This document shows, one piece after another, positions 8,524-16,423 of a DNA stretch of 62,515 nucleotides. The position numbers and the translations under genes were made by a program. Below the pieces are notes generated by a model, which searched no databases, had not been told where the DNA came from, and saw only the letters and a program-made list of their open reading frames with translations. This DNA is from Bacteroidales bacterium (GTDB lineage Bacteria; Bacteroidota; Bacteroidia; Bacteroidales; VadinHA17): positions 1 through 62,515 of the forward strand of contig JANYJP010000080.1 in assembly GCA_025358455.1 (NCBI GenBank), written 5' to 3'. Every line of letters starts with the position of its first letter. Positions within the stretch are counted from its first letter, which is position 1.

Positions 8524-11112
8524 ATGGATAAATCAAAATCCTTCCTATCAAAATTACTTTACAATAAATTTCTGTGGCAGCTTATATTTTCATCATTTCT
8601 TATCGGGATGGCGGTCTTTTTTATTCGTCATGAGAACCTTGAGCTGTCAAAGATAATAGATCAACTTTCCCAAAGCAATCCATGGTATATAGGGTTGGGA
8701 ATTCTCCTGACAGTTATCTACATTATTTTTCAGGGACAGATGTATGTTCATAGCTATAAGTCGATGGGTATAGCTATTCCTGTCAAAGTTGCTGTAAGAT
8801 TGTTTCTGAAACGTAATTTTATAAGCGTATTCCTTCCGGCAGGAGGTTTCTCATCTCTCGCATTTTTTACAAGTGAGGTAGAGAGCAGGGGAGCCAGCAA
8901 GTCACAAATACATCTCGCGTCGACTTTTTTTGCATTTTTCAGCATATTGTCAGTTGTTGTAGTTGCCTTTCCGGTATTTGGAATTGCCCTTTTCAGGTAT
9001 AATATGCAAAAGGCAGAAGTATATGGATTCATTTTCCTGATAATTATGATATCCGCTTTATTCATCTTCCTCTTTTCGGTATCGCAAAAAGGCAAAGCAT
9101 ATCTTTGGTTATCAAAAATACGACCCTCGGTGACTTTAATTCTTGACGAAATGATAAGCCAGAGTGTCAACAGAAAACAACTTTGGATTACCCTTCTCTT
9201 CTCTATTGGAATTGAAATACTGGGAGTGGTTCATTTGTATATAGCAATGCTGGCGTTAGGTTTTGAACCGTCATGGCCGGCAGCATTTATCGGATATATT
9301 GTTATGGTTCTGATACTTATAGCATCACCTTTTCTTCGCGGACTGGGAGCTATTGAAGTATCACTTACTTTTATTTTAGGACAATTCGGTTTTCCCATTA
9401 TTGCGGCTGCCTCAATAACTTTATTATATCGCTTCTTTGAATTCTGGCTCCCTCTGATTTCCGGTATTGCAAGTTTCATCTCGCGCAAAAATCATATAAT
9501 ACTGCGTATTTTACCACCACTTATCATTTTTACACTGGGAATGGTGAATATAATTTCAGCTATTACTCCCGCCTTACCGGAAAGATTAAAGTTGGTGCGC
9601 GAATTCCTCCCTAAAGGTTTTGCAACCAATAGTAACGAACTCATACTGGTTATAGGTCTTCTATTGATCATTCTAAGTGTATTCCTGTTTCAGGGATCGC
9701 GAAGAGCATGGTATATAGGAATTTTTCTTACCGGGATTTCGGCACTGGGCCATATGACAAAAGGGGCTGACTATGAAGAGGCTATCCTTGCTCTGATTGC
9801 AGCCATATCGCTTATTTACACCCGGGGTCTATATACCTTAAAACCTCATCGCCGGCTGACCCGGATAAGTTATATCGTTCTTCTCTATAGCATTGCAGCT
9901 GTTCTGTTTTATGGCGTTGCCGGCTTCTATTTTATGGATAAACATCATTTTGGTATTGAATTTCGATTTGTTACTTCAGTAAAAGTCATTTTTAAAATGT
10001 TCTTTCTGTTTGATGATAGTGGATTGCAACCCCTAACTTCCTTCGGAAGGCATTTCCTCTATTCAATATATATATTCGGAGGACTTGTTCTAAGTTTTAT
10101 TTTCTTCAGTCTTCTGAAACCATACTTCAGTAAACCGTACAACTCGCAAGATGATATTTTACTGGCAAAAGACCTTTTAAAAAAATATGGCAATTCACCA
10201 CTTGACTTTTTTAAAACATACCCTGACAAGTTTATTTTCTTATCAGGAGACCGTGATGGTTTCATTTCATTTAAAATGACCCGTTACTTTGCTTTTGTAC
10301 TTGAAAATCCTGTTTGCAAAGACGATGAATCACTAATAAAACTGATACGGGATTTTGATGACTTTTGTCTTGAAAATGGATTTGTAAGTATTTATTACCG
10401 GATCCCGCAACAAACATTACCACTGTTTAAGAGCCTTGGAAAAAAGAGCTTCCCCATAGGTGAAGAAGCCATTGTTGACCTTACTACTTTCACGATGGAC
10501 GGAGGTAAAATGAAAACTACCCGAAGTGCAATAAACCGGTTGACCTCAGAAGGCTTTGAGATTAAGATTTATCAACCTCCCATAAAAGAAGGATTGCTGC
10601 AAAAGCTGGAATTCGTTTCAAACAACTGGCTTGAAGAAATGAATCAGAAAGAAATTGCGTTTACACAGGGAGTTTTTGACAGGGTCATTCTTAAGGAACA
10701 AATCATAATCACAGTTGAAGATAAGGAAGAAAAAGTTTATGCATTTCTAAACCTTATTCCCGATTTTGCACCGGGCGAATCTACTTACGATCTTATCAGA
10801 AAGGTCAAAGATGCTCCAAATGGGGTACTTGATCTTCTTATGGCAAAGACATTGCTGTACATGAAGGAACAGGGATATAAGTCAGCAAATCTTGGTCTGG
10901 CGCCACTGTCAGGAATCGAGGGAACAAATCTGGCTGAGAAGACTATTCATTACGCCTATGAAAACCTTAAAGCTTTCGGACATTTCAAAGGGTTAAGAAA
11001 TTATAAAGAGAAATTTTTCCCCCGTTGGGAGCAAAAATTTCTCGTTTACAATTATGATTTTCATTTATTGCAGGTTCCGAATGCTCTTAAAAGGGTTTCG
11101 GAAGGCAAATAA
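8524..11112 (+). CDS. mprF: MprF-like bifunctional protein: lipid flippase domain plus DUF2156 aminoacyltransferase domain
   Basis: The 862-residue product has an N-terminal polytopic region of about 14 hydrophobic helices (to about residue 530) like the lysyl-phosphatidylglycerol flippase domain. A soluble C-terminal DUF2156 domain with GNAT-type folds follows; the stretch KMKTTRSAINRLTSEGFEI and the terminal LRNYKEKFFPRWEQKFLVY block are typical. In Firmicutes and Proteobacteria MprF transfers lysine or alanine from aminoacyl-tRNA to phosphatidylglycerol and flips the product, lowering surface charge. Full length agrees with the family (about 840-880). The aminoacyl donor and lipid acceptor are not deducible; Bacteroidota lipids differ, so ornithine- or glycine-lipid substrates are possible. 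It is a single gene, divergent from the M1 peptidase. Confidence 0.8.
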   Translation: MDKSKSFLSKLLYNKFLWQLIFSSFLIGMAVFFIRHENLELSKIIDQLSQSNPWYIGLGILLTVIYIIFQGQMYVHSYKSMGIAIPVKVAVRLFLKRNFISVFLPAGGFSSLAFFTSEVESRGASKSQIHLASTFFAFFSILSVVVVAFPVFGIALFRYNMQKAEVYGFIFLIIMISALFIFLFSVSQKGKAYLWLSKIRPSVTLILDEMISQSVNRKQLWITLLFSIGIEILGVVHLYIAMLALGFEPSWPAAFIGYIVMVLILIASPFLRGLGAIEVSLTFILGQFGFPIIAAASITLLYRFFEFWLPLISGIASFISRKNHIILRILPPLIIFTLGMVNIISAITPALPERLKLVREFLPKGFATNSNELILVIGLLLIILSVFLFQGSRRAWYIGIFLTGISALGHMTKGADYEEAILALIAAISLIYTRGLYTLKPHRRLTRISYIVLLYSIAAVLFYGVAGFYFMDKHHFGIEFRFVTSVKVIFKMFFLFDDSGLQPLTSFGRHFLYSIYIFGGLVLSFIFFSLLKPYFSKPYNSQDDILLAKDLLKKYGNSPLDFFKTYPDKFIFLSGDRDGFISFKMTRYFAFVLENPVCKDDESLIKLIRDFDDFCLENGFVSIYYRIPQQTLPLFKSLGKKSFPIGEEAIVDLTTFTMDGGKMKTTRSAINRLTSEGFEIKIYQPPIKEGLLQKLEFVSNNWLEEMNQKEIAFTQGVFDRVILKEQIIITVEDKEEKVYAFLNLIPDFAPGESTYDLIRKVKDAPNGVLDLLMAKTLLYMKEQGYKSANLGLAPLSGIEGTNLAEKTIHYAYENLKAFGHFKGLRNYKEKFFPRWEQKFLVYNYDFHLLQVPNALKRVSEGK

Positions 11113-11120
11113 ATAAAATT

Positions 11121-11513
11121 CTATTTATTTACGGCAACTTCTTTCGTAAGTGTAAGTGGTACTTCTCCTTCCGAGTATACAGCTTTTCCTGACATTTTTG
11201 TTTCGTCTTCAATCTTTAAAACGACTTTAACATCCTGTCCTTCAACATATACTGAAAACAATATACTGTCATTAGTCACTGAAACTTTTTCACCCGGAAT
11301 CTTATAATCGTTTCCTGTAAAGGACATTGTAGTAGTGTGTTTCTCTTTTTCAATACCAATTGATATGGTACCTGAGCCATAACCTTCAGGAGCATAGGGA
11401 GCTTCAAACTTCCATGTTCCCACAGGATTAGATTTTTTTACATTATTTTGTCCATTTACAGTTAATACTGATAGTATGGAAATTACAAGAAGTGTCAAAA
11501 CTTTATTTTTCAT
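11121..11513 (-). CDS. small secreted beta-strand protein, unknown function
   Basis: The 130-residue product has an N-terminal signal peptide ending near NGQNN, then a short extracytoplasmic domain of alternating strands (GTWKFEAPYAPEGYGSG, TTTMSFTGNDYKIPG, KMSGKAVYSEGEVPLTLTK). This pattern resembles the small lipocalin-like proteins that are common in Bacteroidota. There is no cysteine at the cleavage site, so it is not a lipoprotein. It converges with the MprF-like gene only 8 bases away. Confidence 0.65.
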   Translation of the reverse strand: MKNKVLTLLVISILSVLTVNGQNNVKKSNPVGTWKFEAPYAPEGYGSGTISIGIEKEKHTTTMSFTGNDYKIPGEKVSVTNDSILFSVYVEGQDVKVVLKIEDETKMSGKAVYSEGEVPLTLTKEVAVNK

Positions 11514-11615
11514 AATGAGTTATTTAAAATTGATATCAAATATAGAAATCAATTATTATAAAGCAACCTGTAAAAGCAGAAATCCTGAAAATACTAACAA
11601 CCACCTGCTGCTTTC

Positions 11616-12183
11616 CATGTCAGCTACTTCACGACGGCTTAGAGGTATCTGAAATTTTGTACTGGAAAACAACCCGTGAAAAATAAAGTAACATGTCAGC
11701 AATACGGCCATAGGTCTTCTTATTGCTCTGCGCTATAAACCTGTGAAAACTTGAAAGACTCTCCCGGCCTACTGATGTAAGAATTTCAAATGCAAAAGTT
11801 CCGTTGCTTTTAACCATTGCAGTAAAGACATCAATATCGATATAACAGACTTTCAGATCAGTAAGTGCCGAATAGGAATAATGGTTTATATTGTCACCAA
11901 ATAATGAGGTCAGACCAAGGTATGAATGGGGCAGAATTATCTGAATGATCTGCTCTTTATTATCCGGCTTGATAAGGTATTCTTTTACCAGCCCAGATCT
12001 TAGGTAAATAATATGAGAATTCGGGGAACCAGAATTTAGGATATTAGTCTTGCGCTTTATTTCGCTGCGATACCTGTTGTTCGTAATTAAATCCAACTCT
12101 TCGTTTCCAAGCTTTTCAGTAGCACAAGACTTATCAAGACAATCCTGGCACCGGGAATTTTTAGAGTTTGATTCTTTAACCAT
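11616..12183 (-). pseudogene. Crp/Fnr-family regulator with frameshifted, truncated HTH
   Basis: The open frame (11629-12183, 184 residues) encodes a cyclic-nucleotide-binding-like beta-barrel and dimer helix, with an N-terminal cysteine group CQDCLDKSC and the phrase RIADMLLYFSRVVFQ that normally leads into the HTH. The frame then ends after nine unrelated residues. Shifting frame at the CAG codon restores STKFQIPLSRREVADM (about 11616-11654), which is the start of a Crp/Fnr helix-turn-helix. The simplest reading is loss of two bases from CAGAGTACA. Beyond ADM no recognition helix is found in any frame. The gene therefore looks unable to make a DNA-binding protein, although its promoter region is intact. 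A sequencing error could explain the shift but not the missing recognition helix. Confidence 0.75.
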
Positions 12184-12200
12184 ACTTTACTTTTTCGATA

Positions 12201-12208
12201 CAAAGGTA
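12201..12208 (-). promoter_or_regulatory. -7 promoter box of the Crp/Fnr remnant
   Basis: The minus strand reads TACCTTTG, an exact TAnnTTTG match. The start of transcription would be near 12195, only about 12 bases before the ATG. The palindrome at 12230-12245 is then centred near -42, the usual place for a class II Crp-type activator. Confidence 0.5.
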
Positions 12209-12229
12209 AAAAATAGAGAATCGCTTTTT

Positions 12230-12245
12230 TGTGATATTCATCACA
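12230..12245. promoter_or_regulatory. Crp-type palindrome TGTGA-N6-TCACA
   Basis: TGTGATATTCATCACA is a perfect palindrome in its arms and equals the enterobacterial Crp half-site spacing. It lies between the divergent Crp/Fnr remnant and the SQR-like gene. A second imperfect copy, TGTGCCAGTAATCACA, follows at 12252-12267. A Crp/Fnr-family protein is the likely ligand. Confidence 0.55.
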
Positions 12246-12251
12246 CTTTAT

Positions 12252-12267
12252 TGTGCCAGTAATCACA
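12252..12267. promoter_or_regulatory. second, imperfect Crp-type site
   Basis: TGTGCCAGTAATCACA keeps 4 of 5 bases in one arm and all in the other. It is offset by 22 bases, two helical turns, from the perfect site, so both would lie on the same DNA face. Confidence 0.4.
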
Positions 12268-12402
12268 TAAGTCACATTTTAAGCAGTTTATAAGCGTGCA
12301 TTTTTACTCGAAAAAGTACTTTAGTATAACGACGGAAATGCTCAAGTAGTGGCTTTAACAAAATAATTATCATAATTATGCACTTAATTACATATATAAA
12401 TA

Positions 12403-12410
12403 TATATTTG
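12403..12410 (+). promoter_or_regulatory. -7 promoter box of the SQR-like gene
   Basis: TATATTTG matches TAnnTTTG and lies 33 bases before the ATG at 12444, giving a leader of about 27 bases. The surrounding AT-rich repeats make chance matches possible. Confidence 0.4.
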
Positions 12411-12443
12411 TACTGTGAATAAATTAACAGTATTTTATAAATT

Positions 12444-13676
12444 ATGAAAAAACTATTAATTCTGGGTGCCGGTACGGCAGGAACGATGATGGCAAATAAG
12501 ATGAGGAAAGATCTGCTTCCCAAAGAATGGAATATTACAGTTATTGAAAAAGAAAAGGATCATTTTTATCAACCCGGATTTTTATTTGTTCCTTTCGGAT
12601 ATTCGAGCCGGAAAGATATTATGAAACCCGGTCAAAAGTTTTTCGCTGGCGGAATTGATATAGTATACAAGGAAATTGACAGGATTGAATCAGATAATAA
12701 CAGGGTTTTCCTGAAAGATGAAACCTGCTTTGATTATGACATTTTAATAATTGCTACCGGTACACGTATAAGTCCCGAAGACACACCTGGCCTTAAAGGA
12801 GAATTGTGGTATAAAAACGTTTTTGATTTTTATACAATTGAAGGTGCTGAAGCGCTTGCACGATTCTTCTCTACCTGGGAAGGAGGTAATCTGGTAGTTA
12901 ATATTGCTGATAATCCTATCAAGTGCCCTGTTGCGCCTCTCGAATTTGCATTTTATGCTGACGATTATTTTACAAAAAAAGGAATTCGGGATAAGGTAAA
13001 TATTACATATGTTACCCCGATGTCAGGAGCATTTACAAAGCCAAAAGCCTCAAAGATGCTAGGCTCTCTGCTGCAAAGAAAAAATGTAAATATTGTAACA
13101 GATTTTTTCCTTGGAGAAGTTGATAATGTTAATAAAAAGATTCTTGATTTCGGAGGACGTGAAGTACCATTCGATTGTTTAATAACAATTCCGCTTCATT
13201 CAGGCGATCCTGTTATTTCAAAAAGCGGATTGGGAGATGAATTTGGATTTGTCAGAGCCGATAAGAATACCCTCCAGTCGACCAGTAAACAGAATATTTT
13301 CGTTATTGGTGATGCTGGTAATTTTCCATCATCAAAGGCTGGTTCCGTTGCTCATTTTCAGGCAGAGGTACTGCATGCAAATCTGCTAAGTTTTATAAAT
13401 AACAGGCCACTTGAAGCTAAGTTTGACGGGCATTCAAATTGCTATATTGAAACAGGATACGGAAAAGGAATTCTCATTGACTTCAACTATACCACCGAAC
13501 CTTTACCCGGGATGTTCCCATTAGCTTTATTTGGGCCGTTTGCTTTGCTTAAGGAAACCAGACTCAATCACATTGGTAAACTTTTCTTTAAATGGATCTA
13601 TTGGAATATATTGTTAAAGGGAAGAAAATTACCGGTAAGTAACCAAATGTCTATGTCAGGAAAAATCACAGATTAA
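12444..13676 (+). CDS. sulfide:quinone oxidoreductase-like flavoprotein
   Basis: The 410-residue product has an N-terminal FAD motif (ILGAGTAGTMMANKM), the ATG motif IIATGTRISPED, and the FAD-binding FVIGDAGNFPSSKAG near residue 288. Two cysteines sit where redox cysteines of SQR-type enzymes lie: C161 in IKCPVAPLEFAF and C333 in HSNCYIETGYGKG, the latter resembling the TSCPLVTGY loop of human-type SQOR. A C-terminal aromatic amphipathic stretch (KLFFKWIYWNILLKG) suits monotopic membrane attachment. SQR oxidizes sulfide to persulfide or polysulfide and reduces quinone. The following TusE-like and DsrE2-like genes support a sulfur role. A non-SQR member of the same NDH-2/SQR superfamily remains possible. 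Confidence 0.75.
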   Translation: MKKLLILGAGTAGTMMANKMRKDLLPKEWNITVIEKEKDHFYQPGFLFVPFGYSSRKDIMKPGQKFFAGGIDIVYKEIDRIESDNNRVFLKDETCFDYDILIIATGTRISPEDTPGLKGELWYKNVFDFYTIEGAEALARFFSTWEGGNLVVNIADNPIKCPVAPLEFAFYADDYFTKKGIRDKVNITYVTPMSGAFTKPKASKMLGSLLQRKNVNIVTDFFLGEVDNVNKKILDFGGREVPFDCLITIPLHSGDPVISKSGLGDEFGFVRADKNTLQSTSKQNIFVIGDAGNFPSSKAGSVAHFQAEVLHANLLSFINNRPLEAKFDGHSNCYIETGYGKGILIDFNYTTEPLPGMFPLALFGPFALLKETRLNHIGKLFFKWIYWNILLKGRKLPVSNQMSMSGKITD

Positions 13677-13730
13677 AACCAATTAACACTCTAATTATAC
13701 AAATTAATTAATCTTTTAATTTTCAATATT

Positions 13731-14042
13731 ATGTCACAAAAAACTTATGCAGGTATTACAGTAGATGTAAATGAGGAAGGTTATTTTACAAACTCTTCCC
13801 AGTGGTCCAAGGAAATTGCACTTGAGATTGCAAAAGAAGAAGGTGTTGTTCTGACTGATCAGCATTATGCTATTATGGAATTTCTTCGCAACAGGTTCAA
13901 GAGTGGAGAACCGCTTTCGATCAGAAGTATTAACCATTCCAATGTTATAGATGTCAAAACTTTCTATCAGCTTTTCCCAGGTGCCCCTCTTAAAAAGGCC
14001 ACCAAAATAGCAGGTATTCCAAAACCGGCAAGTTGTATCTAA
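13731..14042 (+). CDS. TusE/DsrC-family sulfur carrier with one C-terminal cysteine
   Basis: The 103-residue product matches TusE/DsrC throughout: an early DVNEEGYF strand, a central helix YAIMEFLRNRFKSG, and the mobile arm KIAGIPKPASCI. The penultimate residue C102 is the conserved sulfur-carrying cysteine (CysA). The second cysteine of true DsrC, 11 residues earlier, is threonine here (T91), so the protein cannot form the DsrC intramolecular disulfide and is of the TusE or DsrC-like type. It is 54 bases downstream of the SQR-like gene and 19 before the DsrE2-like gene. The TusBCD partners of tRNA thiolation are not in the window. Confidence 0.88.
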   Translation: MSQKTYAGITVDVNEEGYFTNSSQWSKEIALEIAKEEGVVLTDQHYAIMEFLRNRFKSGEPLSIRSINHSNVIDVKTFYQLFPGAPLKKATKIAGIPKPASCI

Positions 14043-14061
14043 CCAATAATTAATCAGCCAT

Positions 14062-14565
14062 ATGACCACTGAACAAAATTACCCGATCAAAAAAGTCAAT
14101 CTCATTTGTGCCAAAGGTGCAATTGAAGATGTTTATGCAACACTCGTCATGGGAAACGGTGCAGTTATGGAAGGTATAGAGACCAACATTTTCTTTACTT
14201 TTTTCGGACTCGACGCCATTGTTAAAAGCAGAATGGACAAACTGCATACCGCCATTGTGGGAAATGCGGCTTTGAGGCTCCCGGGCGGTTTAAGAATGCC
14301 TACGCTTCTTGGAGTTATTCCGGGAATGGAGTCATTCACGTCCTGGATGATGAAAAGCCAGATGGAAAAACTTGATATACCACCTGTAAGCGAATTCCTT
14401 GACCTTATAAAAGCCGGAGGAGGAAATATCTATGCATGCAAACTAGCCATGGATATGTTCAAGTTCAGGAAAGAAGATCTGTCAGAGCATGTAAGCGGTG
14501 TTCTTACCATTGGCGAGTTTTATGAACACGCGGGAGGAGAAGGTTCTCAGATTATATTTACCTAG
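14062..14565 (+). CDS. DsrE2-like sulfur-transfer protein
   Basis: The 167-residue product begins with a DsrE-fold strand and loop (KVNLICAKGAIEDVYATL), continues with FFTFFGLDAI, and has a central methionine-rich segment with MMKSQMEKL. The likely persulfide cysteine is C126 in IYACKLAMDMFKF; the ACxxxMD context is typical of the DsrE2 class. C16 near the N terminus is a second cysteine. DsrE-type proteins pass sulfane sulfur between carriers such as TusA, TusE and rhodaneses. The gene closes the SQR-TusE-DsrE2 operon and is followed by a strong hairpin terminator. Confidence 0.8.
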   Translation: MTTEQNYPIKKVNLICAKGAIEDVYATLVMGNGAVMEGIETNIFFTFFGLDAIVKSRMDKLHTAIVGNAALRLPGGLRMPTLLGVIPGMESFTSWMMKSQMEKLDIPPVSEFLDLIKAGGGNIYACKLAMDMFKFRKEDLSEHVSGVLTIGEFYEHAGGEGSQIIFT

Positions 14566-14598
14566 AATATATTTTAGAGTATTGTTTAATAAAAAAAT

Positions 14599-14624
14599 AA
14601 AAGGCCGGAAATATCCGGCCTTTT
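14599..14624. terminator. bidirectional hairpin terminator
   Basis: A 10-base perfect stem (AAAAGGCCGG with CCGGCCTTTT) closes a 6-base AAATAT loop, followed by ATTTTTATT on the plus strand and preceded by an A-run that becomes a T-run on the minus strand. It lies between two convergent genes and can end both. Confidence 0.85.
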
Positions 14625-14628
14625 ATTT

Positions 14629-14832
14629 TTATTCCTTCTTTCTGGTACTAAGTCCAAACGGAAAATATAGCGGACAAAAACTTAAAAAGCTTGTTACGAT
14701 AAATATGCCTGAAATTATCAGGAGTATTATCGCCAGCGTTCCGGAAACTACGTGACTAAAATAGAGTACAACAACTACGACTGCAATCAGTATCCTGATT
14801 ACTTTGTCGATTGTTCCCATGTTCTTCTTCAT
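14629..14832 (-). CDS. DUF2892 small membrane protein
   Basis: The start chosen is the internal ATG at 14832, giving 67 residues that begin MKKNMGTIDKVIRI, the characteristic DUF2892 opening. Two hydrophobic helices follow, with a cytoplasmic tail containing FCPLYFPFGLSTRKK. The DUF2892 domain also forms the membrane part of YgaP-type rhodaneses, and stand-alone copies often lie near sulfur-transfer genes, as here. It converges on the DsrE2-like gene and shares its terminator. No enzymatic residue is present. Confidence 0.8.
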   Translation of the reverse strand: MKKNMGTIDKVIRILIAVVVVVLYFSHVVSGTLAIILLIISGIFIVTSFLSFCPLYFPFGLSTRKKE

Positions 14833-15002
14833 TTGAAAAGAGATTAATTTTGAAAATATCTGAAATTTTAATTTAATTTCCTGGCTATTGCCATTGCAGC
14901 TATTGTACCATCGCACGGTTGACATTCTGAAGAATAAAAATCCATAACAACTTTGCCGGCTGCTAAAACGAATAGTGGGGTAAAGTTAAATAATATATTT
15001 GT

Positions 15003-15046
15003 AAATCGCAATAGCATCACTAATAAATCGTAATAATATCACTAAT
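15003..15046. repeat. tandem 22-bp direct repeat, candidate operator
   Basis: Two adjacent 22-base units, each beginning AAATCG and ending ATCACTAAT, differ at three positions. The period equals two helical turns. They end 8 bases before the -7 box at 15055-15062 of the zinc-ribbon gene. Confidence 0.6.
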
Positions 15047-15054
15047 ATTTTTTC

Positions 15055-15062
15055 TACCTTTG
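15055..15062 (+). promoter_or_regulatory. -7 promoter box of the zinc-ribbon gene
   Basis: TACCTTTG is an exact TAnnTTTG match 19 bases before the ATG at 15082, so transcripts would have a leader of roughly 13 bases. The tandem repeat covers its -10 to -60 region. Confidence 0.55.
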
Positions 15063-15081
15063 CAGAATAAACCCATTGATT

Positions 15082-15516
15082 ATGAATGCGATTTTCAATA
15101 AAGAATTAAGTAAAGAAAAGCTGGATGAACTATTTAATAGTGATGAAAAATGTTTGGAGTTTTTAGCCGAATTAAAATGGAATGACGGGTTTGTATGCAG
15201 GAAATGTGGCAATGACAATCATTGTCCGGGTAAGACACCATACTCAAGAAGATGTACTAAATGCAAGTCAGAAGAATCGGCGACTACCGGCACCATTTTT
15301 CATAACTGTAAATTTCCTGTAAGTAAGGCATTCTATATTGCATACAATGTTTGTAAAGGCAAAGAGGATCTGTCAACTTATGAATTTGCCCGCCGGTTAT
15401 CCTTGCGACAAATGACCTGCTGGAACTTTAAAACTAAAATTCAGCATGCTTTGCAGGAAATGGATTCGCTGAGTGAAAGAGAAAAATCATCCATCAATAA
15501 GATCCTCACAAGTTAA
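15082..15516 (+). CDS. stand-alone IS1595-type zinc-ribbon/HTH protein without transposase domain
   Basis: I start at the ATG at 15082 (144 residues) and not at the in-frame TTG at 15076. The N-terminal part has the IS1595 zinc-ribbon layout: DGFVCRKCGNDNH, then YSRRCTKCKSEESATTGTIFH, supplying CxxC...CxxC ligands. A helix-turn-helix-like region follows (FYIAYNVCKGKEDLSTYEFA, then RLSLRQMTCWNFKTKIQHAL). IS1595 transposases of about 300 residues continue into an ISXO2 DDE domain; this one stops cleanly after the HTH. I found no terminal inverted repeats or DDE fragment around it. It may be a domesticated DNA-binding protein, perhaps acting on the adjacent repeats, or a truncated transposon relic. 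Confidence 0.75.
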   Translation: MNAIFNKELSKEKLDELFNSDEKCLEFLAELKWNDGFVCRKCGNDNHCPGKTPYSRRCTKCKSEESATTGTIFHNCKFPVSKAFYIAYNVCKGKEDLSTYEFARRLSLRQMTCWNFKTKIQHALQEMDSLSEREKSSINKILTS

Positions 15517-15541
15517 AAATAAATTAAATCAGGGAAAAGTT

Positions 15542-16423
15542 CTAAATAACGAGTAACTTGAATCCCAGCACATTAACCAGCCTATTCCCCGGACAAAATA
15601 TTTTATAAGCAGTCGGCCAGACTTTGGCCATATATCTGTCCTGTTTTTCCCGAATAATTACTATCAGTTCATCCATGGCAGGTATGCTGGCACTATCAGG
15701 ATATTTATACCCAAGTGCCTTTATCAGTTGTGAAAGATCATTTACCCTGCCCAGGTTCTGGGTCATAATATCGAGTTTCTTTTCAAGTGCTTTTACCACC
15801 TGAATATTTAATGGTCTGAAAAAATAAAGCTGGTAAAGAAAATCCTTTGATCTCTTCCTGAAGTCATGAACATTAACTGGTCGGGGATTATTCCTGCAGA
15901 TCATATAAATTTCCACAACCTTCGAATAGGAAAATTCAAGTTCTTTTATGAGAAGCCGGGGATCAATCTTACTCATGTCCTCAAACCTGATTCTGTATCC
16001 GGTCCTGTTCAGGAGATTTTCAATTTGTTCCATTCCGGATACTATATCAGCCGGCGGTTCCTGTCCCGGATCAGGCTTTTTTAAAAGAGCAGTAATCTTC
16101 TCATTATCATGAAGCTGAGAAAAGATTCCCAGGTATTCTTTTCTTAGTTCCTTAAGAACTCTCCTGTGAACTGAAGTTTCCCTCCATTTACACATGATCC
16201 GTCCTACTTCTCTTAATGTATATATATCTTTGTCAAAATATTCTTTATCAAGCTGGGGTACTATAAGTCGTAACGCTGCACGGGATTTCTTCATAAGCAC
16301 CCTAACATCGTGAGTCACGTTTTCGTCCGGTACAATGGATTTCTTCAGCAAAGTTTGTGATTCTCTGATATACCCTGCAAGGGCGGGCTTAATCTCTTTT
16401 AATTTCACATAATCCAGTTCCAT
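15542..16423 (-). CDS. CHAD-domain protein
   Basis: The 293-residue helical product has the hallmarks of a CHAD domain: an early HDVRVLMKKSRAALRLI helix with conserved histidine and basic residues, a second repeat with VHRRVLKELRKEY, and VHDFRKRSKDFLYQLYFF in the second half. CHAD domains bind polyphosphate through basic surfaces and localise to polyP granules in studied bacteria. The gene diverges from a pfk-sixA-ppk1 cluster, which supports a polyphosphate role. There is no signal peptide or CYTH domain. Confidence 0.85.
   Translation of the reverse strand: MELDYVKLKEIKPALAGYIRESQTLLKKSIVPDENVTHDVRVLMKKSRAALRLIVPQLDKEYFDKDIYTLREVGRIMCKWRETSVHRRVLKELRKEYLGIFSQLHDNEKITALLKKPDPGQEPPADIVSGMEQIENLLNRTGYRIRFEDMSKIDPRLLIKELEFSYSKVVEIYMICRNNPRPVNVHDFRKRSKDFLYQLYFFRPLNIQVVKALEKKLDIMTQNLGRVNDLSQLIKALGYKYPDSASIPAMDELIVIIREKQDRYMAKVWPTAYKIFCPGNRLVNVLGFKLLVI

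Noticed and set aside
15076-15081. TTG start for the zinc-ribbon gene
   Set aside because: A normal ATG lies two codons later at 15082, at a suitable distance from the -7 box.
15003-15516. Intact IS1595 insertion sequence
   Set aside because: No DDE domain, terminal inverted repeats or target duplication were found.
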